Positions 9,429 to 17,771 of a stretch of 64,000 nt of DNA are shown here, piece after piece. Both the position numbers and the translations under genes were made by a program. How positions within the stretch are numbered: the stretch's first letter is position 1; every line of letters begins with the position of its first letter. The notes below the pieces were generated by a model. The model worked only from the letters and a program-made list of their open reading frames with translations, searched no databases and had not been told where the DNA came from. This stretch comes from Candidatus Intricatilinea gracilis (lineage in GTDB: Bacteria > Pseudomonadota > Gammaproteobacteria > Burkholderiales > Burkholderiaceae_C): positions 558,001-622,000 of the forward strand of contig JADJDQ010000001.1 of NCBI GenBank assembly GCA_016702605.1, in the 5' to 3' direction.

Positions 9429-11456
9429 CGCGTCATCCAGACCGCCAAGCGCCTGGGCATCGCCACCGTCGCGGTGTATTCCGAGGCCGACGCCAACGCC
9501 CGCCACGTGCGCCTGGCGGATGAGGCCGTGGCCATCGGCCCGGCGGCGGCGCGCGAAAGTTATCTGGTGATCGACAAGATCATCGCGGCGGCCAAGGCGA
9601 CCGGCGCCCAGGCCATCCACCCCGGCTACGGCTTCCTGTCCGAGAACGAGGACTTCTGCGCCGCATGTGACGCCGCTGGCATCGTCTTCATCGGCCCGCC
9701 GGTGGAGGCCATCCGGGCCATGGGGAGCAAGTCCGCCGCCAAGCAGTTGATGGAAAGCGCGAAGGTGCCGCTCACGCCGGGCTACCACGGCGACCGGCAG
9801 GAGCCCGAGTTCCTGGCCGAGCAGTCCGAGAAGATCGGCTACCCCGTGCTCATCAAGGCCAGCGCGGGTGGTGGTGGCAAGGGCATGCGGCGCGTCGATG
9901 CGCCGGCCGACTTTGCCGCCGCCCTGGCCAGCTGCCAGCGCGAGGCGCGCAATGCCTTCGGCAACGACCACGTGCTGGTCGAGAAATACGTGCTGCGCCC
10001 GCGCCACGTGGAGATCCAGGTCTTCGGCGACAGCTTCGGCGACTGCGTCTACCTCTTCGAGCGCGACTGCTCGGTGCAGCGCCGCCACCAGAAGGTGCTG
10101 GAAGAAGCGCCCGCCCCTGGCATGAGCGCCGAGAAACGCGCCGCCATGGGCCGCGCGGCGGTCGAGGCCGCCAAGGCCGTGGGTTACGTGGGCGCCGGCA
10201 CGGTCGAGTTCATCGTCGAGCCGGATGAGGCCGGCGGCGTGGGCCGTTTCTTCTTCATGGAGATGAACACCCGCCTGCAGGTGGAGCACCCGGTGACCGA
10301 AATGATCACCGGCCTGGACCTGGTCGAGTGGCAGCTGCGCGTGGCCTCAGGCGAACGCCTGCCGCTGAGCCAGGAAGAACTCGCCATCAACGGCCACGCC
10401 ATCGAGGCGCGCATCTACGCCGAGGATCCGGACAAGGGTTTCCTGCCCTCGGTCGGCAAGCTCGTGCACCTGGCGCCGCCGCCGGCCGGCCACCATGTGC
10501 GCATCGACACGGGCGTGGAGCAAGGCGACGAGATCAGCCCGCACTACGACCCCATGATCGCCAAACTCATCGTGTGGGACGTCAACCGCGACCGCGCCCT
10601 GGCCCGCATGCGCGAGGCGCTGGCGCGTTACCGCATCGTCGGCGTCAGCAACAACGTCGAGTTCCTGTCGCGCCTGGTCGCCACCCCGGCCTTTGCCAAC
10701 GCCGACCTCGACACCGCCCTCATCGAGCGCGAAAACGCCCTGCTCTTCGGCCACGACAAGGTCATGCCCGACGAGGTGTGGTGGCTCGCCGCCCTGGCCG
10801 AACTCAGCCGCAATGGCAGCGGTGCGAACAAGTCCAAACTCGCCGACAACCACAGCCCCTGGGCCGCCACCGACGGCTGGCGCATCAACAGCCACGCGCG
10901 GCGCGGCCTGATCTTCCGCCACGGCGACAACACGCAGGAGGTGGTCGTGAGCTACGGCGCCACCGAAGGCGCCGGCGCGACCGCGTCAGCCCAGCAATCC
11001 AGCGTGCCCAGCTACACCCTGGCCCTGCGCGGCCCCGAGGGTGGCAAGTTGTCCAGACAAGTGCAGGCCCGCGCCAGCCTCACCGAAGGCGGCCGCCTGC
11101 TCGCACAACTCGGCGAGCGCCGCCTGCAGGTCGACGTGGTCGTGGCCGGCGAACGCCGCATCGTCTTCCACGCCGGCCGCGCCTGGCCCCTGGTCTGCGT
11201 CGATGCCCTGCACCAGCAAGGCACCGGCGACGACAGCCACGGCGGCCTCATGGCACCGATGCCCGGCAAGGTCATCGCCTGGCTCGTCGAACCCGGCGCC
11301 AAGGTCGACAAGGGCGCGCCGCTGCTGGTGCTGGAGGCCATGAAGATGGAGCACACGCTGCAGGCGCCGGCAGCGGGTGTGGTGAAGGGCTTCAAGTACG
11401 CGCCTGGGGAGCAGGTGGGCGAGGGGGTGGCGTTGGTGGAGTTTGAGGTGGGGTGA
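9384..11456 (+). CDS. liuD: Methylcrotonyl-CoA carboxylase biotin-containing (alpha) subunit
   Basis: A 690-residue biotin carboxylase/biotin carrier protein: ATP-dependent carboxylation of its own biotin, then transfer by the beta subunit. The order is biotin-carboxylase N-domain (MFDKILIANRGEIACRVIQTA), ATP-grasp with KASAGGGGKGMR at about residue 160, EMNTRLQVEHPVTE at about 294, then a carboxylase C-domain, a linker and a C-terminal biotinyl domain with EAMKMEH, the target lysine being residue 654. The start at 9384 matches the family exactly. It is the last gene of the liuBCD operon; the usual liuA and liuE neighbours are not in the window. The odd feature is the duplicated start region upstream. 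Confidence 0.9.
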   Translation: MFDKILIANRGEIACRVIQTAKRLGIATVAVYSEADANARHVRLADEAVAIGPAAARESYLVIDKIIAAAKATGAQAIHPGYGFLSENEDFCAACDAAGIVFIGPPVEAIRAMGSKSAAKQLMESAKVPLTPGYHGDRQEPEFLAEQSEKIGYPVLIKASAGGGGKGMRRVDAPADFAAALASCQREARNAFGNDHVLVEKYVLRPRHVEIQVFGDSFGDCVYLFERDCSVQRRHQKVLEEAPAPGMSAEKRAAMGRAAVEAAKAVGYVGAGTVEFIVEPDEAGGVGRFFFMEMNTRLQVEHPVTEMITGLDLVEWQLRVASGERLPLSQEELAINGHAIEARIYAEDPDKGFLPSVGKLVHLAPPPAGHHVRIDTGVEQGDEISPHYDPMIAKLIVWDVNRDRALARMREALARYRIVGVSNNVEFLSRLVATPAFANADLDTALIERENALLFGHDKVMPDEVWWLAALAELSRNGSGANKSKLADNHSPWAATDGWRINSHARRGLIFRHGDNTQEVVVSYGATEGAGATASAQQSSVPSYTLALRGPEGGKLSRQVQARASLTEGGRLLAQLGERRLQVDVVVAGERRIVFHAGRAWPLVCVDALHQQGTGDDSHGGLMAPMPGKVIAWLVEPGAKVDKGAPLLVLEAMKMEHTLQAPAAGVVKGFKYAPGEQVGEGVALVEFEVG

Positions 11457-11525
11457 GTCGGCGGGCCGCGTGGCGCGTGCGGGGCGACGAGGACTTTCGG
11501 CAGGCAACCCTACATACATACGCAC

Positions 11526-11605
11526 TTTGCGCAGGCCCGGCCCGACGCCGACTTTGTGCAACAGGCACTTGCACAATTGCCCCGACATCAACAGGTCACG
11601 TGGCA
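11526..11605 (+). pseudogene. Remnant resembling the YhcG/DUF1016 nuclease N-terminal region
   Basis: Read from 11526, the plus strand encodes FAQARPDADFVQQALAQLP followed by RHQQVTWQAKF, with no start codon nearby. This resembles the helical stretch of YhcG-type (DUF1016) proteins, where F-A-x-x-x-P-D-x-x-F-V-Q-Q-x-x-A-Q-L-P is followed by W-x-H. Only about 27 codons survive between liuD and the toxin gene, so it is most likely a leftover of a deleted gene. The assignment is from memory of the family pattern. Confidence 0.4.
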
Positions 11606-11624
11606 GGCCAAGTTCGTTTGCCCG

Positions 11625-12056
11625 TCACCCCAAGACCACCAACTGGCTGGCACTGGCGCCTTGCACTGCCCCGCTGTCGATGCGGGCGTCGAAGGTGACG
11701 AAGCGCCCGCCATGGCGTACTGCCAGCGCGAGCAGATAGTTGTCGGTGACCTGGCGGTGGCCGAGCACGCGGGCCCAGTCGAGCACGCCGTCGTCGAGCA
11801 TGCTGACGTCGTCGGGCCAGAAGGCGTGGGCCGGGCCGCGGGCCGCTTCGGCCAGGCGCGTCGCCACCTCTGCTGCCGCCAGGGCGCCGGGGTAGGCCGG
11901 CTGCGACATGATGCGGATGCAGCCGTTCTGTGTGAGCGGGCAGGAGGCCCAACCTTGTGCGATCCCTCGCCCCAGCCATGCGGTTGCCTTGTCGTGACCG
12001 ATGTGGGCGCCGTCCAGCAGGGCGATGAGGACGTTGACGTCCAGCAGTGCACGCAT
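11625..12056 (-). CDS. PIN-domain toxin (VapC-like)
   Basis: A 143-residue PIN-domain ribonuclease. It opens with MRALLDVNVLIALLD, the first strand and acidic residue of the fold, and has VTDNYLLALAVRHGGRFVTFDARI at about residues 103-126, which carries the later acidic residues and the T-F-D end strand. This is the subfamily often annotated as TA system VapC family toxin with G-H-x-x-A-x-x-W-L near the N-terminus. The antitoxin gene ends five bases before its start, so the two are translated together. The RNA target is unknown. Confidence 0.82.
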   Translation of the reverse strand: MRALLDVNVLIALLDGAHIGHDKATAWLGRGIAQGWASCPLTQNGCIRIMSQPAYPGALAAAEVATRLAEAARGPAHAFWPDDVSMLDDGVLDWARVLGHRQVTDNYLLALAVRHGGRFVTFDARIDSGAVQGASASQLVVLG

Positions 12057-12061
12057 CGTCG

Positions 12062-12325
12062 TCAGACGCCTTCGGCGTCACGCAGGGTGTTGATCTGCTC
12101 GTTCGTGACAAGGCGCCCGGCGCTGGCAAAGGGGCGAAAGCCGGTGATCGCTGTGGCCGACTTCACCGCCGGTTTCTCGTCTGGGGCGCCGGGCTGAGCC
12201 GCCGAGCCGGTGAGCGCCTGGCGCAGCAGCGACGACACCACCGCGCCGGCCGAGCAGCCCTGCTGGCGCGAGAGTTCCTTGGCGGCGGCCAGCACGTCGT
12301 CATCGATGTCGAGCGTGGTTCGCAT
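12062..12325 (-). CDS. Ribbon-helix-helix antitoxin (VapB-like)
   Basis: An 87-residue protein that begins MRTTLDIDDDVLAAAKELSRQQG, the usual start of VapB antitoxins with a ribbon-helix-helix DNA-binding fold, followed by AGAVVSSLLRQAL (second helix). The C-terminal half, rich in Ala, Pro and Lys, would bind the toxin. It is first in the operon. Three 8-bp direct repeats (12366-12389) lie 41-64 bp upstream and could be its own operator. Confidence 0.82.
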   Translation of the reverse strand: MRTTLDIDDDVLAAAKELSRQQGCSAGAVVSSLLRQALTGSAAQPGAPDEKPAVKSATAITGFRPFASAGRLVTNEQINTLRDAEGV

Positions 12326-12365
12326 GGTGGTGGATTGCTGGGTGCCGAGTTGACGGCGATGATGA

Positions 12366-12389
12366 CATCAACGCATCAGCGCATCAACT
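12366..12389 (-). promoter_or_regulatory. Three tandem 8-bp repeats upstream of the vapB-like gene
   Basis: CATCA(A/G)C(G/T) occurs at 12366, 12374 and 12382 with a strict 8-bp period. The site lies 41-64 bp upstream of the antitoxin start, where ribbon-helix-helix antitoxins usually bind repeated half-sites. Operator function is inferred. The rest of the 331-bp gap between 12326 and 12656 shows no gene. Confidence 0.4.
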
Positions 12390-12656
12390 GCGGTGATGGC
12401 CGCGACACTCAAAGTGGCGCCAGGCCAGCGGCGAGCAGCAGCACCACGGCGATGAAGGGGCCGCGCAGGGCGGCTGTCGGATGGCCACGACAGGCGAGGC
12501 TTGCCTATCGTCAACCAACCGGATTCGACAAAGTCACCCGCACTCTCTGGGCCGGGGCCACACCTGTCGAGCCAGGTCCCGGCCGCACCAGGTGCCTGAA
12601 GCCCTGCCCCGCGCCGCCCCAGAGTTCGTTCACCTGCCACCGTACCCCCACTTTCC

Positions 12657-13091
12657 ATGCGCCTTGCCCTACTTCTTGCCGCCTCGGCCCTGTGTGTCAC
12701 TCAGGCGCAGGCCTTCGATCTGGTCACTGGCGACGAGGCTGCGCAGCCCGAGATGCGTGAGGAGCAGTTGCTGCGCGGCATCACGCGCGGGCCGCTGATC
12801 AGCGTGGTGCAGCCCGACCCGCAGACGGCCGCGGTGAAGTCGCCCTTCAAGATGCTGGTGAGCTTCAAGGCGCTGGGCGGCAGCCGCATCGATGCACGCA
12901 GTGTCGAGGTCATCTACCTGAAGGAGCCACTCATCGACCTGACGCCGCGGCTGGCCAGCGCCATCAGCGACCAGGGCCTGGCGCTGGACGGTGTGGTACT
13001 GCCGCCCGGCGTGCACCGCATGCTGGTGCGGGTGGCGGACCAGGACGGGCGCACGTCCGACCTGGTGCTCAAGCTCAAGGTCGACAACTAG
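12657..13091 (+). CDS. Secreted hypothetical protein
   Basis: A 144-residue protein with a clear signal peptide (MRLALLLAASALCVTQAQA, cleavage near residue 19). The mature part has a stretch FKMLVSFKALGGSRIDARSVEVIYLKE and a C-terminal VHRMLVRVADQDGRTSDLVLKLKVDN that suggests an immunoglobulin-like beta sandwich, perhaps a periplasmic accessory domain. I do not recognise a named family. It ends eight bases before the GTG start of the zinc-ribbon membrane protein, so the two are likely co-transcribed. Confidence 0.7.
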   Translation: MRLALLLAASALCVTQAQAFDLVTGDEAAQPEMREEQLLRGITRGPLISVVQPDPQTAAVKSPFKMLVSFKALGGSRIDARSVEVIYLKEPLIDLTPRLASAISDQGLALDGVVLPPGVHRMLVRVADQDGRTSDLVLKLKVDN

Positions 13092-13098
13092 GACGGGT

Positions 13099-14271
13099 GT
13101 GGCGCGCCGCTCTGCATCACCACCCGAGCCTGGGCCGGATCCGGAGCAGGCCGAACCCGTCCCGGCGGGCGATCATGGGGTGGCACAAGGTGGCGTCGCG
13201 GCCAACGGATCACACGCCACACCCGCAGCCACCACAGCGCCTGCGGCTGTGTCAGTCAACACGGCCACAGCGCCAAGCCCAGGCATCAACGCAGGAACCC
13301 TGACCTGCCCGTATTGCACCAGCGCCATCTCGACGGCTGCGCTGGTGTGCCCGGTGTGCACACGCGACCTCTATCTGTTCAAGCCGCTGCTGGAGCAGTC
13401 GCGCGCACTGGGCCGCCGGCTCGACGACGCGCTGGCGCGTATTGCCGATCTCGAAGCCAGGCCCGTGCAGGTAGTGACTTCGCCGGCGGTGGCGGCTGCC
13501 GACAACCCGGCGCCGGCGGTGGCCGCCGCTGCCGACAAGAAGTCCAGCCGCGCCGCCCGCGCGCCGCGCAAGCAGGCGGTCACGCTGTGGCGTGCCGCAC
13601 TGGCGCTGGCACTGGTGCTGGTCGCGGCCCACACCGTGATCGTGGTGGCGTTCGACCTGCCGGCCATCTGGCTGCGCCTGGTGTGTGTGGTGATGCCCAT
13701 CCCCTTCGGTTACTGGATGGCCGGGCCGCGGCGCAAGCCGGTGGTACCGCTGATCGTGGCCGCCGTGCTGGTGGCCACCATCGTGCCGCTGCTGATGAGC
13801 ACCATCGTGGCGGCGCTGGACCACACCAGCATCCTGCCGTCCGACCCGCGCGAGTTGCAGGAATTCATCAGCTTTGCGCTCAGCATCGGCCTGAGCCTGG
13901 GCACCGGCATGTTGCTGGGCCGGTCCATGGGTCAGGTCGACAAGAGCACCTTCGAAGAAGCCAGCCGCACCTACGGTCGCGTCAGCAACTTCGTTCGCCG
14001 CTTCAGCCCGGAGCTGGTGCGGCAGAACTTCGAGTCGTGGCAGAAGGCCCTGCTGGCGCTGGTGGCCGTGTGCACCACCGCCGCGTCGATGGTGAGTGGC
14101 CTGAAGGACGTGGTGGGCAGCAGCAACAACACGCCGCCGACGTCGACCGGGAAGGCCTCGGTGAGCCAGCCCGCAGCCATCGAGAAGGCCGCGAACCTGA
14201 CCGAAGCCGCCCCCGCGCCGCTGCCCTTGCTCAGCAACGACGAATCCGGCGCCACCCCGAACAAGCCTTGA
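13099..14271 (+). CDS. Zinc-ribbon multi-pass membrane protein of unknown function
   Basis: About 390 residues from a GTG start at 13099, with AGGA six bases upstream. After a low-complexity Ala/Pro-rich N-terminus comes a double CxxC zinc ribbon, CPYCTSAISTAALVCPVC, at about residues 69-86. A short coiled segment follows (LLEQSRALGRRLDDALARIADLEAR). From about residue 155 there are four or five hydrophobic helices, including LALALVLVAAHTVIVVAF and VPLIVAAVLVATIVPLLMSTIVAAL, then a last helix near LLALVAVCTTAASMVSGL. The tail is disordered. Such zinc-ribbon plus transmembrane proteins are common and uncharacterised. The upstream neighbour is a secreted protein in the same operon. Confidence 0.7.
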   Translation: MARRSASPPEPGPDPEQAEPVPAGDHGVAQGGVAANGSHATPAATTAPAAVSVNTATAPSPGINAGTLTCPYCTSAISTAALVCPVCTRDLYLFKPLLEQSRALGRRLDDALARIADLEARPVQVVTSPAVAAADNPAPAVAAAADKKSSRAARAPRKQAVTLWRAALALALVLVAAHTVIVVAFDLPAIWLRLVCVVMPIPFGYWMAGPRRKPVVPLIVAAVLVATIVPLLMSTIVAALDHTSILPSDPRELQEFISFALSIGLSLGTGMLLGRSMGQVDKSTFEEASRTYGRVSNFVRRFSPELVRQNFESWQKALLALVAVCTTAASMVSGLKDVVGSSNNTPPTSTGKASVSQPAAIEKAANLTEAAPAPLPLLSNDESGATPNKP

Positions 14272-14446
14272 TTGGATCGGGGGTGCAACTGCCGCGCGGG
14301 CCGAACTCGCGGCTGCCCAGATCAACAAGTCAGGCGAGCGCGGCTGCGCCCGTGATCGACGCGCAAGCACGGGCGGCTCGCCCCTGCACCGGGTCGCCCG
14401 GGGCGTCACCTGACCGGCGACGTGTCACCGTCGGCCGGCCGTCGCG

Positions 14447-15928
14447 TCAAAGCCCGGCGATGAAATCCCGCACCGCGCTGGCAAACGCCACCGGTTGCTC
14501 GAGCACGCTCAGGTGTGAGGCGCGCTTGAGCAGCACCAGTTGTGCGCCGTCGATGCGCTGGGCAATCAGTTCACCCATGGCGGGCGGTGTGCCGATGTCG
14601 AGTTCACCGGCGATCACCAGCGTGGGCCGGCGGATGGCGTGGATCTGTTCACTCAGGTCAAGGTCGCGGATGGCGGCGCAGCTGGCGAGGTAACCCACCG
14701 GGTTCTGGCTGACGACGCGTCGGCGCGCCCGCGCCACCGAGGCCGCCTTGGCGGCGCGGAATCCCTCGTGGAACCAGCGCTGCATGGTGGCGTCGGCCAC
14801 GGCTTCGAGGCCCTGTGCGGCGATGGTGGCGATGCGGTTGTCCCACACGGCGCGGGCGGCGGCCGGGTAACCCGAGCTGGTGTTGGCCAGCACCAGGGCC
14901 TGCACCAGGTCGGGCCGGGCCAGCGCCAGTTGTTGCCCGACCATGCCACCCATCGACAAGCCGACAAACACCACCGGCTGGCCGCCGGCCGCCTGCTCGA
15001 TGACCCGTGCCGCATCGTCGGCGAGTTCGGCAATGGTGTACGGCCCGGCCGGGCAGTCGCTGGCGCCGTGGCCGCGGTGGTCGTAGGTGATGACGCGGTG
15101 GTCGGCCGCGAGCAGGTTGGCCAGGGCGTCCCACATCATGGCGTCCATGCCCAGCGCGTGTGACAACACGATGGTCAGCGGCGTGCCCAGCGGCCCGCCG
15201 TGGGCCGACAGGTGGCCGTGCTCGCCTGCCAGTGGCTGGTGTTGCTGTTGGTGCTGATGGCCCAGCAGGCTGCCCACCGCCTCGGCCGCGTTGGTGGGCG
15301 GTGTGTGGCGCGGCTCACGCACGGTGTAGTGGATGCCGGGCAGCCCGGCGGCGCGGCTCGTCATGCCCGACCGGCCCACACCCGGGTGGCTGGCCCCTTG
15401 CGCCGGCATGGGGGTGAGCGCGTCCACATACGGGCTGCCGGGCTCGGCGCCCAGTTCACGCAGGATGCGTGTGGTGAGTGCGTGCGCCGTGTTGGCGGCC
15501 GGCACACCGGCGTAGATGGCGGTCTGGATGAGTGTTTCGCGCACCTCCTCGAGCGTGAGCCGGGTGGCCGGCTCGCCAGCCGAGAGGGCGGCGCGGGTGT
15601 GCAACTCGAACTCTTCCCAGCGCCCGAGCGACGCGGTGATGGCCAGCACGATGATGCGGCGCGTGCGGGGGTCGAGCCCCGGGCGGCCCCACACCTCATG
15701 CCAGGCGTAACGCGTCATGAAGTTCTGGAAGTCGGCGCTGAAGCGTGTCGCCTTGCCGATCGACGCCTCGACCCAGGCATCACCCAGCACGGCGCGGCGA
15801 TTGCGCATGCCGCGCTCGAGGTCGTGGTCGAAGGCGGCGGTGGCCGCAGCACCGGCGCCAGCGCCCGAGGTCGCGTCGGGCGCAGGGGCCGGGGCAGCGG
15901 CGGGGGGAAAGGCGTCCTGGTTGCTCAT
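14447..15928 (-). CDS. 4-carboxymuconolactone decarboxylase / 3-oxoadipate enol-lactonase fusion (PcaC-PcaD)
   Basis: A 493-residue fusion of two consecutive beta-ketoadipate enzymes. Residues about 35-160 are a carboxymuconolactone decarboxylase (GMRNRRAVLGDAWVEAS, then WGRPGLDPRTRRIIVLAIT and GVPAANTAHAL). Residues about 190-493 are an alpha/beta hydrolase with nucleophile motif GLSMGG, an oxyanion segment LSHALGMDAMMW and a late catalytic His in KRASHLSVLEQP. The product converts 4-carboxymuconolactone to 3-oxoadipate. The start at 15928 is where similarity begins; the upstream frame is senseless. A His/Gln-rich linker joins the parts. In the actinobacterial PcaL fusions that I remember, the lactonase comes first, so this order is reversed. 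It is divergent from pobA. Confidence 0.88.
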   Translation of the reverse strand: MSNQDAFPPAAAPAPAPDATSGAGAGAAATAAFDHDLERGMRNRRAVLGDAWVEASIGKATRFSADFQNFMTRYAWHEVWGRPGLDPRTRRIIVLAITASLGRWEEFELHTRAALSAGEPATRLTLEEVRETLIQTAIYAGVPAANTAHALTTRILRELGAEPGSPYVDALTPMPAQGASHPGVGRSGMTSRAAGLPGIHYTVREPRHTPPTNAAEAVGSLLGHQHQQQHQPLAGEHGHLSAHGGPLGTPLTIVLSHALGMDAMMWDALANLLAADHRVITYDHRGHGASDCPAGPYTIAELADDAARVIEQAAGGQPVVFVGLSMGGMVGQQLALARPDLVQALVLANTSSGYPAAARAVWDNRIATIAAQGLEAVADATMQRWFHEGFRAAKAASVARARRRVVSQNPVGYLASCAAIRDLDLSEQIHAIRRPTLVIAGELDIGTPPAMGELIAQRIDGAQLVLLKRASHLSVLEQPVAFASAVRDFIAGL

Positions 15929-16183
15929 CACGGGTTCCCGGGGGTCGAAAACAGTCGGTTGGATAGGCTCGGCTCGATTGTGGCGTTGCCGCCGAGCCGC
16001 CGTCTCGCCCCGCGGCTTGCCAGGGCAGGCCACTGAGGGATCAGCCGCCCGATCACCCGCCGGGCACCGCGCGACCTAGACTCCACCATCACCACGCGCC
16101 AACCGGCCTGCATGGTCAACGGTCAACTGGCCTGCAACTCACCAAGCGGCCGCCCGAACACCCACGGGCAGGAGAACCCCATC

Positions 16184-17383
16184 ATGACCATCTCACGCAC
16201 CCAGGTCGTCATCGTCGGCGCCGGCCCCTCGGGCCTGTTGCTCGGCCAACTGCTGCACCGCGCCGGCATCGCCAACGTCATCGTCGAACAACGCAGCGGC
16301 GACTACGTGCTCAGCCGCATCCGCGCCGGCATCATCGAGCAGATCTGCCAGGACCTGCTCATCGAGGCCGGCGTGGGTGAACGCATGCTCGCCGAAGGCC
16401 TGGTGCACAAGGGCATCGAGCTGTGTTTTGCCGGCCAGCGCCATCACATCGACCTGCACGGCCTGACCGGCGGCAAGACCGTGATGGTCTACGGCCAGAC
16501 CGAAATCACCCGCGACCTGATGGACGCCCGCGCCAGCGCCGGCCTGCGCACCGTGTATGAAGCCGACAAGGTGGCGATCCACGATTACGACACCTCCACA
16601 CCCAGCCTGAGTTACCACCAGCACGGCAAGGTCTACACCGTGAAGGCCGACTTCATCGCTGGCTGCGACGGCTTTCATGGCGTGTGCCGCGCCAGCGTGC
16701 CTGCGGCAGCCATCCAGAACTTCGAACGTGTCTACCCCTTCGGCTGGCTGGGCATATTGGCCGACGTGCCACCGGTCAGCGACGAACTCATCTACTCCAA
16801 CCACCCGCGCGGTTTTGCCCTGTGCAGCATGCGCAGCAAGACACGGGTGCGCCACTACGTGCAGTGTTCACTCGACGACAAGCTGGAGGACTGGAGCGAC
16901 GACCGCTTCTGGTCCGAACTGAAAAGCCGCCTCGACCCCCAGGCCGCCGCGCGCCTGCACACCGGCCCGTCGATCGAGAAAAGCATCGCCCCGCTGCGCA
17001 GCTTCGTCGCCGAACCCATGCGTTTCGGCAACCTCTTCCTGGCCGGCGACGCCGCCCACATCGTGCCGCCCACCGGCGCCAAGGGCCTGAACCTGGCCGC
17101 CAGCGACGTGCGATACCTCAGCCGCGCCTTCATCGAAAACTACACCGAGAAGAGTTACGCCGGCCTGGCCGACTACTCGCGCAAAGCCCTGCGCCGCATC
17201 TGGAAAGCCGAACGTTTCAGTTGGTACATGACCAGCCTGCTGCACCGCTTCCCGCTCGGCCCCGGCGACACCGGCAACGTCGGCGCCAAGATGCAGCAGG
17301 CCGAACTCGATTACCTCGTCAACTCCAAAGCGGCGATGACGTCGCTGGCGGAGAACTATGTGGGGTTGCCTTTCGAGGAGTGA
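16184..17383 (+). CDS. pobA: 4-hydroxybenzoate 3-monooxygenase
   Basis: A 399-residue FAD-dependent aromatic hydroxylase that turns 4-hydroxybenzoate into protocatechuate using NADPH and O2. Motifs are the Rossmann VVIVGAGPSGLLLGQLL at about residues 8-24, the DG-type DFIAGCDGFHGVCR at about 155 and the second FAD motif LFLAGDAAHIVPPTGAKGLNLA at about 283-304. VLSRIRAGIIEQ near residue 43 is the substrate region seen in PobA. The start has CAGGAG ten bases upstream. It is divergent from the PcaC-PcaD gene, so both probably respond to an aromatic acid regulator encoded elsewhere. A degraded copy of its last 31 codons occurs at 21062-21154. Confidence 0.93.
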   Translation: MTISRTQVVIVGAGPSGLLLGQLLHRAGIANVIVEQRSGDYVLSRIRAGIIEQICQDLLIEAGVGERMLAEGLVHKGIELCFAGQRHHIDLHGLTGGKTVMVYGQTEITRDLMDARASAGLRTVYEADKVAIHDYDTSTPSLSYHQHGKVYTVKADFIAGCDGFHGVCRASVPAAAIQNFERVYPFGWLGILADVPPVSDELIYSNHPRGFALCSMRSKTRVRHYVQCSLDDKLEDWSDDRFWSELKSRLDPQAAARLHTGPSIEKSIAPLRSFVAEPMRFGNLFLAGDAAHIVPPTGAKGLNLAASDVRYLSRAFIENYTEKSYAGLADYSRKALRRIWKAERFSWYMTSLLHRFPLGPGDTGNVGAKMQQAELDYLVNSKAAMTSLAENYVGLPFEE

Positions 17384-17393
17384 GGTGGCAGCG

Positions 17394-17771
17394 ATGAATG
17401 TCGTTTACCGCATAACTTATCCCAACGGCAAGATATATATCGGACAAGATCGAACGAATAGCATCAATTATTTTGGAAGTGCGTCGAACGCACTCATCGC
17501 CAAGGACTTTTCGCCGGCGCAGCGTAGGAGTTTCACAATTACCCGCGACATTCTCTGGGAGTCTGATACTGCATCTCGATCAGAGGTTACTCAGAAGGAG
17601 ATTGAATTCATTCGCCACTTTCGCTCAAATGATCCGACGGTCGGCTACAACCAACACCCACCACTGGCCATATTTGATCGGGCGAGAGGTTCAGGTGTTG
17701 AGTCTTGCCAACATGATCTTCCAACTGCCCTCGGCCACGAAGACGGGAACTCGTCAGGCCAGGCCGCCTGA
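17394..17771 (+). CDS. GIY-YIG nuclease-family protein, probably with a replaced C-terminus
   Basis: A 125-residue reading frame with the GIY-YIG core at the start: VYRITYPNGKIYIGQ at about residues 4-18, then INYFGSAS and a conserved RRSFTITRDILWES-EVTQKEIEFIRHF-VGYNQ. The gene begins ten bases after pobA and its first 290 bp are clearly lower in GC than everything around, a sign of recent transfer. The family usually ends soon after the P-x-x-GYN-x-x-P motif; here about 27 unrelated residues of local high-GC character follow, so the true end has probably been lost. It is likely a small mobile-element-like or stray nuclease gene. Activity unknown. Confidence 0.66.
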   Translation: MNVVYRITYPNGKIYIGQDRTNSINYFGSASNALIAKDFSPAQRRSFTITRDILWESDTASRSEVTQKEIEFIRHFRSNDPTVGYNQHPPLAIFDRARGSGVESCQHDLPTALGHEDGNSSGQAA

